Shown: positions 16,397-21,385 of the stretch, one piece after another | How the letters are laid out: every line of letters starts with the position of its first letter | How positions within the stretch are numbered: the stretch's first letter is position 1 | Origin: an uncultured Schlesneria sp. | GTDB lineage: Bacteria > Planctomycetota > Planctomycetia > Planctomycetales > Planctomycetaceae | Assembly: GCA_903834925.1 (NCBI GenBank) | Contig: CAILLA010000165.1 | Span: 1 to 38,002, forward strand | Direction: 5' to 3' | DNA: 38,002 bases | Notes under the pieces: model-generated | What the model saw: only the letters and a program-made list of their open reading frames with translations | What the model was told of the DNA's origin: nothing | The model's database searches: none | Position numbers and translations under genes: made by a program

Positions 16397-17197
16397 TTAA
16401 TCCAGGAATGCTACGTGCCGCATGGCGGCTGCCTGCGATTCCGTATTCATCAGCACCCGATGCCATTCGCGCAACTCGATTGTGGCATGGTCAGCATGTC
16501 GGATTCGGCCCTTCACATACACCGATGGATTTCGACGCATCGTCGTCCAATGCCAGTTCTTTGCTTCAGGCTTGCGAGACAAAAACGAATTGAATTCCGC
16601 TTGTGTCAAACCGTTTGGCTTCTTCGAACAGGTATAGACGACTTCTCCGCCAGAGCGGGTGAGGAACTCCACCATATGTGGTTTTCCGCCACCGCGTCGC
16701 AAAGGTTCGTTCGTCAGAACGAGCTTTGTGTTGACAATCAAATGCGGTTCAGGCACGAAGAACCATTCTCCCTGGCGAATGAACGCTTCATTGCGCCGAC
16801 GATTCCAGTTCTTCGGTCGGACCTGCATCTGCAATTGGCGTCCGACGACTTCCGATGGTTTGAGAGCTTCGAATGCCGTTCGGACTGTCGAGACCGCACG
16901 ATTTTCTGGAACGGCGGCGACGAACCAATGGCGTTCGTCATGTCCGCATAGAAACTTGTGCTTTTCGTTAGAGTCCGATCGAGACATCAACAGCAGATGC
17001 CGCTGACGAGGTTCTGCGTGGAGAACTTCTAAATCGGCCGGATCGTCCTTCGACACTCGAATGTCGAACAACTCGCCGACTCGATCGTTGATAATATCCA
17101 ACGCGACAGAACCACGAATTCGTTGACCAGCCAGCCATCGCACTTGAGCACGAGCACCAATGCGGGCGAATTGCCGTTGAAGGATATTCACGTCCAT
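16397..17197 (-). CDS. Unknown protein embedded in the tRNA array
   Basis: The 266-residue protein has no family I recognise. It has no signal peptide or membrane helix, is rich in Arg and His, and has predicted beta segments (AQVRWLAGQRIRGSVALDII; RHLLLMSRS). It contains a C/H-rich patch (KFLCGHDERHWFVAAVPE) and HMVEFLTRSGGEVVYTCSKK. Its start (MDVNILQRQF) follows a GGGTCATGTTTT leader lacking a good ribosome site. It lies on the tRNA strand between tRNA-His and tRNA-Ser with an HNH gene downstream. A tRNA- or RNA-related role is only a guess from context. Confidence 0.7.
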   Translation of the reverse strand: MDVNILQRQFARIGARAQVRWLAGQRIRGSVALDIINDRVGELFDIRVSKDDPADLEVLHAEPRQRHLLLMSRSDSNEKHKFLCGHDERHWFVAAVPENRAVSTVRTAFEALKPSEVVGRQLQMQVRPKNWNRRRNEAFIRQGEWFFVPEPHLIVNTKLVLTNEPLRRGGGKPHMVEFLTRSGGEVVYTCSKKPNGLTQAEFNSFLSRKPEAKNWHWTTMRRNPSVYVKGRIRHADHATIELREWHRVLMNTESQAAAMRHVAFLD

Positions 17198-17415
17198 AAA
17201 ACATGACCCTGTAAGGAGGCGACGTGAGTCCCCGAAGGAACCACATCAGAATGTGTTGGCCACCGTGGACCATCCGCGGGACCGATTCAATAGTCTTTGG
17301 TTTGTGAGATAATGCGTTCGCATGACTCCCCTCCTTTCTGCATGAAATAGGAATTGGTTTTAATCGTTCAACGGACTGAGAGGCGTGTTCGTACATAAAG
17401 GTTCGCGCGCTTAAG

Positions 17416-17506
17416 CGGAAGGAGCGGGAGTTGAACCCGCAAGGCAGTTGTAAAAATGCTCGACCGGCTTCCAACCGGTTCCCGTCGCCATTCGGGTTGC
17501 CCTTCC
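17416..17506 (-). tRNA. tRNA-Ser (GGA)
   Basis: The acceptor is GGAAGGG/TCCTTCC, D arm CCCG-AATGGCGA-CGGG, anticodon stem ACCGG/CCGGT with loop TTGGAAG, a long variable arm of about 22 nt, and perfect T stem GCGGG/CCCGC with loop TTCAACT. The discriminator is G. The long variable arm and G73 fit serine. It looks fully functional and has no encoded CCA. Confidence 0.88.
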
Positions 17507-17519
17507 GTAATTACTTCAA

Positions 17520-17640
17520 TGCCTCGACCAGGACTTGCCAAGCGGACGACCGCGGCCCGCCTTCATCCTCCCTTTCGGTCGGCGGCGGACCTAGCTCTCA
17601 CGTTAGAAGCGGAGCATGATTTCCATTTCACCATCGAGGC
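17520..17640 (-). tRNA. tRNA-Arg (TCT) interrupted in the T loop
   Basis: The acceptor GCCTCGA/TCGAGGC is perfect, the D stem is GTGA/TCAT, and the anticodon arm CTCCG/CGTGAG has loop CTTCTAA (one bulge). The gene is 121 nt long because about 51 GC-rich bases sit inside the T loop: CTAGG-T, then the insert, then CAAGT-CCTGG. Without the insert the length and the T arm are near normal. An intron, a processed permuted form or decay are possible; the sequence cannot decide. Confidence 0.6.
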
Positions 17641-17650
17641 CAACAGTAAG

Positions 17651-17736
17651 CGGAAGGCAAGGGATTCGAACCCTCACGGCCCGAAGACCGCACGGTTTAG
17701 CAAACCGGCCCGGCAAGCCTTATCCGGCTACCTTCC
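17651..17736 (-). tRNA. tRNA-Ser (GCT)
   Basis: The acceptor is GGAAGGT/GCCTTCC and the anticodon loop TTGCTAA. A long variable hairpin (GCGGTCTTCGGGCCG-like) is followed by T arm GAGGG-TTCGAAT-CCCTT; the discriminator is G. This is canonical class II serine architecture with nearly the same acceptor as the tRNA-Ser(GGA) 145 bp away, so the two may share origin. Confidence 0.87.
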
Positions 17737-17743
17737 GTAAAAG

Positions 17744-17841
17744 TTGCAGACCCCGGTAACGATCCGGGCATCCCGGCCTTATGAAAGCCAGTCGGGCACC
17801 GCCGTCTTCGGTGGTCGCATTCGCCGCTTTGCCAGATTGCG
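17744..17841 (-). tRNA. tRNA-Met-like (CAT), aberrant, with hairpin between D and anticodon arms
   Basis: The anticodon arm TGGCT/GGCCG with loop TTCATAA and perfect T stem CCCGG/CCGGG are clear. The T loop is ATCGTTA (A instead of T at position 54). The best 5' acceptor, CGCAATC, pairs with GTCTGCA at only four positions and has a C-A first pair. A 26-bp hairpin (17793-17818) separates the D arm (GCA/TGC) from the anticodon stem. It may be a pseudo-tRNA or need processing; elongator, initiator or Ile-CAT identity is open. Confidence 0.5.
17793..17818. repeat. tRNA-inserted hairpin element, copy 2 (in the Met-like tRNA)
   Basis: The stem is ACCGCCG/CGGTGGT around TCTT. Its first 25 bases are identical to the reverse complement of copy 3 at 18851-18875, 1.06 kb away, and share the frame of copy 1 at 16274-16298. 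Here it lies between the D arm and anticodon arm. Confidence 0.7.
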
Positions 17842-17858
17842 TACCGTGCCGCACCTTT

Positions 17859-17943
17859 GGCGAGAGAGTAGACATGAGTAAGTAGTAAGTAGATAAGAAT
17901 TAATTCGGTCTACTTTCTACTCACAACCAACTACTCTCTCGCC
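17859..17943. repeat. Spacer inverted repeat, AGAAAGTAG-type, copy A
   Basis: Perfect 13-bp arms GGCGAGAGAGTAG (17859-17871) and CTACTCTCTCGCC (17931-17943) continue inward imperfectly (AAGTAGTAAGTAGA against TCTACTTTCTACT). It lies between the Met-like tRNA and tRNA-Asp. A closely related 32-bp inverted repeat occurs at 30296-30380. Confidence 0.7.
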
Positions 17944-17953
17944 GCAGGCGTAG

Positions 17954-18027
17954 CGTCCTCGATGGGATTTGAACCCACGTCTCCACCGTGACAGGGTGGC
18001 GAGCATTCCAGGCTGCTCCGCGAGGAC
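17954..18027 (-). tRNA. tRNA-Asp (GTC)
   Basis: This is a 74-nt canonical cloverleaf: acceptor GTCCTCG/CGAGGAC, D stem GAGC/GCTC, anticodon stem CCACC/GGTGG with loop CTGTCAC, T stem GTGGG/CCCAT with loop TTCAAAT, and discriminator G as expected for Asp. Confidence 0.93.
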
Positions 18028-18035
18028 TTTTTAAT

Positions 18036-18141
18036 GCGCGATCACGATGGGATTAGAAATCAGCGTCGACTCCGCGTTGCTAATTTGATGTACCCTCCAA
18101 CGCGCATTCAGCGCCGATTGCATAACCCATCCTGATCGCGC
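18036..18141. repeat. Long imperfect hairpin in the tRNA spacer
   Basis: The outer arms GCGCGATCA (18036-18044) and TGATCGCGC (18133-18141) pair perfectly, followed by GATGGG/CCCATC and, near the loop, CGCGTTG (18073-18079) with CAACGCG (18098-18104). The whole 106 bp folds as one hairpin. The outer stem resembles a tRNA acceptor, but there is no anticodon arm or T arm. Confidence 0.7.
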
Positions 18142-18149
18142 GTTAAAAG

Positions 18150-18222
18150 TGCCCAGAGCGGGATTTGAACCTGCAAACACTCGATCTTAAGTCGAGTCGC
18201 TCACCAGTTGGCGTACCTGGGC
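18150..18222 (-). tRNA. tRNA-Leu (TAA) on a short-variable-arm body
   Basis: The gene is 73 nt: acceptor GCCCAGG/TCTGGGC, D stem CGC/GCG with GG in the loop, perfect anticodon stem CTCGA/TCGAG with loop CTTAAGA, variable region TGTTT, T stem GCAGG/CCCGC (one mismatch), loop TTCAAAT, discriminator A. The anticodon reads UUA, a leucine codon. Bacterial tRNA-Leu normally has a long variable arm; this one has five bases. What it is charged with is therefore open. Confidence 0.8.
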
Positions 18223-18234
18223 ATATCATCAAAG

Positions 18235-18307
18235 TGGTCCTGGGTGGACTCGAACCACCGCTCTTCTTCTTGTAAGGAAGCTGCCTTCGCCGCTGGGCTA
18301 CAGGACC
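18235..18307 (-). tRNA. tRNA-Val (TAC)
   Basis: This is a 73-nt canonical cloverleaf: acceptor GGTCCTG/CAGGACC, D stem GCC/GGC, anticodon stem GCTTC/GAAGA with loop CTTACAA, T stem GGTGG/CCACC with loop TTCGAGT, discriminator A. Confidence 0.92.
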
Positions 18308-18357
18308 GATTCAAACGACTAGTTGAATGACACGATATCGATCGAGAAGTTCACGAA

Positions 18358-18483
18358 ATGCGGGGGCAGGAATCGAACCATCAACTGAAGCCGCTGGCCG
18401 AATAGGCCAGATGAAGGCAGAAGGCGATAGCCATTTCACCGGATTCAAAGCCACGGATTTCTACCAGCAGAAACTACCCCGCA
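18358..18483 (-). tRNA. tRNA-Gln-like (TTG), aberrant and over-long
   Basis: The acceptor TGCGGGG/CCCCGCA is perfect (U1-A72 is typical of Gln), followed by U8-A9 and a perfect D arm TTTC-TGCTGGTA-GAAA. A CTTTGAA loop (18444-18450) gives anticodon TTG, but the stem around it pairs poorly. About 50 extra bases, including a CTGGCC/GGCCAG hairpin, precede T loop TTCGATT, whose stem GATGG/CCTGC is broken. At 126 nt it is either a decayed gene or one needing removal of inserted sequence. Confidence 0.45.
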
Positions 18484-18494
18484 ACGGGAGTCAG

Positions 18495-18568
18495 TCAGCG
18501 TGGTCGGATTTGAACCGACGATCTCATGCTCCCAAGGCACGCGGATTCCCAAACTTTCCCACACGCTG
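18495..18568 (-). tRNA. tRNA-Pro (TGG)
   Basis: The acceptor CAGCGTG/CACGCTG is perfect, D stem GGA/TCC, anticodon stem CGTGC/GCATG with loop CTTGGGA, T stem GTCGG/CCGAC with loop TTCAAAT, and discriminator A as usual for Pro. It looks fully functional. Confidence 0.92.
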
Positions 18569-18572
18569 ATTA

Positions 18573-18625
18573 TCGTTCACCACGGATCGACCGTCGTTGT
18601 CACGACAGACCGTCCACGCGAACGA
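18573..18625. repeat. Hairpin in the tRNA-Pro/tRNA-Gly spacer
   Basis: The outer arms are TCGTTC (18573-18578) and GAACGA (18620-18625), with an inner stem GTCGT/ACGAC around TGTC and intermediate pairing ACGG/CCGT. It fills the spacer and resembles in plan the other long hairpins between array tRNAs. Confidence 0.55.
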
Positions 18626-18627
18626 AA

Positions 18628-18732
18628 AGCACCCAGCGGGAATTGAACCGGGCACCCATTCACCCTTCCTATAACGGATGAATGGGTCCTCCGCCTTGGC
18701 GAGACAGTACGCTACCGCTACGTCATGGGTGC
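18628..18732 (-). tRNA. tRNA-Gly-like (GCC) with long extra hairpin in the variable region
   Basis: The acceptor GCACCCA/TGGGTGC is perfect; D arm ACG/CGT has GCGGTA in its loop. Anticodon stem CTGTC/GGCGG has loop TCGCCAA, giving GCC, and discriminator T fits bacterial tRNA-Gly. Position 33 is C, not the near-universal T. After AGGAC comes a strong hairpin (ACCCATTCA/TGAATGGGT), making 105 nt in total, and T stem CCCGG/CCCGC has two mismatches. Glycine identity is likely; function is uncertain. Confidence 0.6.
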
Positions 18733-18817
18733 TTGAATTTCTGGCCGAATTGTTAAAGAACTTTCTTCAACGCGCGAACGACCACTTCTGGAAAATGGAC
18801 TTCATCGCGCATTAAAA

Positions 18818-18909
18818 TGCACCGGGTGGGACTCGAACCCACGTTGCCGCCGACCACCGAAGACGGCGGTGCCCGGGGTGCGGAGTCCTTGCCGCTAAAC
18901 GACCAGCGC
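18818..18909 (-). tRNA. tRNA with hairpin in place of the anticodon loop (identity unassigned)
   Basis: The acceptor GCGCTGG/CCGGTGC, D stem GTTT/GGAC, T stem GTGGG/CCCAC with loop TTCGAGT and discriminator A are all sound. The anticodon stem appears to be CCGC/GCGG, but its loop contains the 25-bp hairpin element (18851-18875), so no anticodon can be assigned. The rest of the body looks intact, which makes simple decay less likely. Confidence 0.55.
18851..18875. repeat. tRNA-inserted hairpin element, copy 3, inverted
   Basis: This is the exact reverse complement of bases 1-25 of copy 2 (17793-17818), including the TCTT/AAGA loop. It lies in the anticodon arm of a tRNA and has the opposite orientation to copies 1 and 2 relative to the tRNA. 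Confidence 0.7.
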
Positions 18910-18925
18910 ATCATTTCCAATGGGA

Positions 18926-18964
18926 CCAGACGGACTTGAACCTTACCCGTCATGAGACCTACTG
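18926..18964. other. attL: left junction of the integrated element in a tRNA T arm
   Basis: The core TTGAACC (18936-18942; GGTTCAA on the tRNA strand) is preceded by the array-side arm CCAGACG (18926-18932) and followed by the element-side arm CCTACTG (18958-18964). The - strand on the array side reads GTCCGTC then TGGTCCCA, the 3' half of a tRNA, whose T stem has no partner here. The partner GACGG is found at the right junction. Confidence 0.7.
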
Positions 18965-19118
18965 CATCCCCTTCTCCCAAACGAGACAAAGTGACGAACG
19001 AAAAGGTTCGCGAAAGGGAGGACGGTGAAATCGCGAGATAGGTCGGTTCGCACCCGTGGCGATTTGAAAGACTTGAAAACGGTCCCGTCGTATTTTCGAT
19101 GGGACAATTAAATGAAGA

Positions 19119-19163
19119 AACCCGATCGACGTGCTTTTAGCGGAGCGAAACGTCGACCGGGTT
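19119..19163. promoter_or_regulatory. Hairpin abutting the ribosome site of the AAA ATPase gene
   Basis: Arms AACCCGATCGACGT (19119-19132) and ACGTCGACCGGGTT (19150-19163) pair with one mismatch. The 3' arm touches the AAGGAG ribosome site (19164-19169), which is 8 bases from the ATG. In mRNA this could control translation of the replication-like gene; as DNA it could be an operator or origin hairpin. Confidence 0.5.
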
Positions 19164-19177
19164 AAGGAGAAACCGCA

Positions 19178-20560
19178 ATGCCTAAGCCTATTATAACTAG
19201 TTCGAGCGATTCCGTAAAAGCCCTTACCCCTGATCAGAAGCTCGTCACCAACCCGCGCTTTCGCGAAGCATTCGAGCGACATCGCGGCGACCCGACAACG
19301 GGTGCTCATTCCAAACCGATACGGGACTCTCAAAGTGATTTTCGCTCGCTTGCAAGATTCTGGGAGTTCATAGGAAACGACTCACCCCAAAGAAGAGCGC
19401 TGCTCAAGGCGGCTGGATTGAGCGATGATGCGATTTCGAAATGGATGTGCGAGATTTATTCGGACGGTCTGTATAGGGATATTGAGTCGGACGAATTCAG
19501 CAGTTGGGCAAAACACGGTGACCGGTGGAACGAACAGCGGGATGGTAAGCCGCTCTGTAATGGATTGAACACTCACCGCCTTTCTTCCGTAGTCCCGCGT
19601 GACTTGGAATGGGCTTGGCCGCAACGAATTCCTCGTGGCAAGCTGACGCTCTTGAGTGGTGATCCGAACTTGGGCAAGACTTGGGTCATGTTGGACGTGA
19701 TCGCTCGAATTACAACTGGTCGCGATTTTCCTGATGCTTCGAATCCGTTTTTCAAGCGACAAGACGTGCTTTGGGTGAGCGGCGAAGATGACGACAACGA
19801 TACCATTTTGCCTCGCCTTCGGATGCTTGATGGAGACCCGTCCCGCGTGCATAGCTTGACGACCGTTTTGGACAATAAAAAGGAATGCACTCTGAATCTG
19901 TCTTCGCATCTCGTTCAACTGGACGATTGGCTTTTTGCACACCCTGGGGTCTTGCTCGTCGCCATTGATCCATTTGCCGCGTTCCTGGGAAAAATCGACA
20001 GCCACCGTAACTCTGATGTACGTGGTCTGCTGACGCCTCTCTCGAAATTGGCGAGTAGGCACCGTGTCGCTATTGTTGGGATTAACCATTTGTCGAAAGG
20101 CGACGGTGAAAATGCGATGTATCGCGGCATGGGGTCGATAGCGTTCGTCGCCGCTGCGAGATCCTCTTGGATGGTTTCGAAAGACCCGAGCGGACCGCCA
20201 GATCGTCGTCTCTTCACGAATGTGAAAAACAACCTGGCAAGCGAGGACGTCGGTGGTTTGGCGTTTCGTATCGGTCCCAATCACGGCGGAATTTCCTGGG
20301 AGGAAGGCAGAATTGACACCACAGCCGATGACTCCTTGAAGCCGAATTCAACTGGAGCACCAGCCCGCGACGAAGCCAAGGAGTGGCTACGTGAACTCCT
20401 AAAGGACGGTCCCGTTCTTGCGTCCGACGTTTGGGAACGGGCAAGGGCAGACAGAATGTGCGAAAAGACGATTAAGTTTGCAAAGAAGGAACTTGGCGTA
20501 CGAACGGACAAAACCGGTGGGCCGGGAACGCCTTGGGAGTGGTCGCTCCCGAGGAAATAA
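19178..20560 (+). CDS. AAA-family ATPase, RepA-like (AAA_25) with C-terminal winged helix
   Basis: In this 460-residue protein, residues 1-130 are a less conserved N-terminal region. Walker A GDPNLGKT is at 161-168, VLWVSGEDDDN near 197-207, and the Walker B strand VLLVAIDPFAAFL at 258-270. GINHLSKGDGENAMYRGMGS is a sensor region. A winged-helix-like tail (EWLRELLKDGPVLASDVWER onward) ends the protein. This is the RecA-fold helicase/RepA family of plasmids, phages and satellites, which usually drives replication of the carrier. It is the first gene of the element, with a good AAGGAG site. Confidence 0.85.
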   Translation: MPKPIITSSSDSVKALTPDQKLVTNPRFREAFERHRGDPTTGAHSKPIRDSQSDFRSLARFWEFIGNDSPQRRALLKAAGLSDDAISKWMCEIYSDGLYRDIESDEFSSWAKHGDRWNEQRDGKPLCNGLNTHRLSSVVPRDLEWAWPQRIPRGKLTLLSGDPNLGKTWVMLDVIARITTGRDFPDASNPFFKRQDVLWVSGEDDDNDTILPRLRMLDGDPSRVHSLTTVLDNKKECTLNLSSHLVQLDDWLFAHPGVLLVAIDPFAAFLGKIDSHRNSDVRGLLTPLSKLASRHRVAIVGINHLSKGDGENAMYRGMGSIAFVAAARSSWMVSKDPSGPPDRRLFTNVKNNLASEDVGGLAFRIGPNHGGISWEEGRIDTTADDSLKPNSTGAPARDEAKEWLRELLKDGPVLASDVWERARADRMCEKTIKFAKKELGVRTDKTGGPGTPWEWSLPRK

Positions 20561-20568
20561 CCTCGTTC

Positions 20569-20654
20569 CCTTCTTACCCTCTTACCTTCTTTACCCCCTT
20601 ACGTTGTTCCAAGTAAGAAATAAAGAAGGTAAAGAAGGTAAGGGGGTAAGAAGG
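20569..20654. repeat. 27-bp near-perfect inverted repeat between ATPase and zinc-ribbon genes
   Basis: The arms are 20569-20595 (pyrimidine-rich, CCTTCTTACCC start) and 20628-20654 (purine-rich, GGGTAAGAAGG end), matching at 26 of 27 positions around a 32-base centre. It lies 9 bp past the ATPase stop. It could terminate transcription in both directions or serve as a replication or recognition site. There is no T-run. Confidence 0.65.
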
Positions 20655-20699
20655 TGAACTGGCCCGACCGTTTTTCTCTCAGGAACCGCAAGGTACATC

Positions 20700-21167
20700 A
20701 TGCCTATTTCGTTACAACGCCGATGGCGTCCAAGTAAAGTAATCGACCTGCGAACAACCGGGCAAGAACCCGGCACGTGCCAAAAATGCGGTCGCCACGA
20801 CCTTCGGTTCGTGCATCTAATCGAGCATCCCGATGATGGTTCGATGCAGGTCGGTTGCGAATGCGCTGCCCGACTTTGTTACGGCTACGATCCTAAAGCG
20901 ACGGAATCCAAACTTCGGAACCTTTGGGCACGCCGATCCCGTTGGTTGACGCGGAATTGGAACACGTCGCGGAACGGCAACGACACGCTGACGTTTAAGC
21001 ACCAAGGCGAGACCATCCGCGTGACGGTTTATCGGGCGAAGTTCGGAGGTTTCGGTTGCTGTGTTACTGTTGGTCGTGAGTCTTTCTTCCTTCCAGGAAA
21101 GTTCGCGACAACGGACGAGGCGAAGCTGACTGCGTTCGACCGTCTTGCTGAAGCATTGGAGTGGTGA
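20700..21167 (+). CDS. Small zinc-ribbon protein of the element
   Basis: The 155-residue protein has a probable zinc site formed by CQKCG (residues 27-31) and GCECA (near 53-57). The rest is a basic helical region (SKLRNLWARRSRWLTRNWN) and a beta-rich end (ETIRVTVYRAKFGGFGCCVT). I do not recognise a named family. Nucleic-acid binding is inference from the zinc ribbon and basic patch. It follows the ATPase on the same strand. A degenerate second copy of its 3' end lies 56 bp downstream. Confidence 0.75.
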   Translation: MPISLQRRWRPSKVIDLRTTGQEPGTCQKCGRHDLRFVHLIEHPDDGSMQVGCECAARLCYGYDPKATESKLRNLWARRSRWLTRNWNTSRNGNDTLTFKHQGETIRVTVYRAKFGGFGCCVTVGRESFFLPGKFATTDEAKLTAFDRLAEALEW

Positions 21168-21223
21168 TCGGGCTTCCGACTGGACTGAGGGAAGCCGCTC
21201 GCTTGGGCGGCTTCCTTTGTCAG

Positions 21224-21265
21224 TTGGCTGCGTTCGATCGGCTGGCCGAAGTGTTTGAGTGTTAG
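21224..21265 (+). pseudogene. Remnant of a tandem copy of the zinc-ribbon gene 3' end
   Basis: The 42 bases encode LAAFDRLAEVFEC plus a stop, matching the preceding gene's last residues LTAFDRLAEALEW plus stop (21126-21167). The repeat points to a former diverged paralogue of which only the end remains. Confidence 0.6.
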
Positions 21266-21385
21266 GCGGAGCGACAGCCGGGCAACGATATGGGTTTACC
21301 GCCATAAAGGCTATAACACATCAAAGTCTTGTTTTCCCGACGAATCCGCCTCTCTCGTTTCCCACCGTTTTTTAATCTCTTCTAG

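Noticed and set aside
18036-18141. Possible tRNA with 9-bp acceptor stem (Sec-like)
   Set aside because: The outer stem is acceptor-like, but the whole sequence folds as one long hairpin; no anticodon arm or paired T arm is present.
19382-20284. 300-codon open frame on the - strand
   Set aside because: It is the complement of the AAA ATPase gene, which has clear Walker motifs and a ribosome site; the reverse product resembles nothing.
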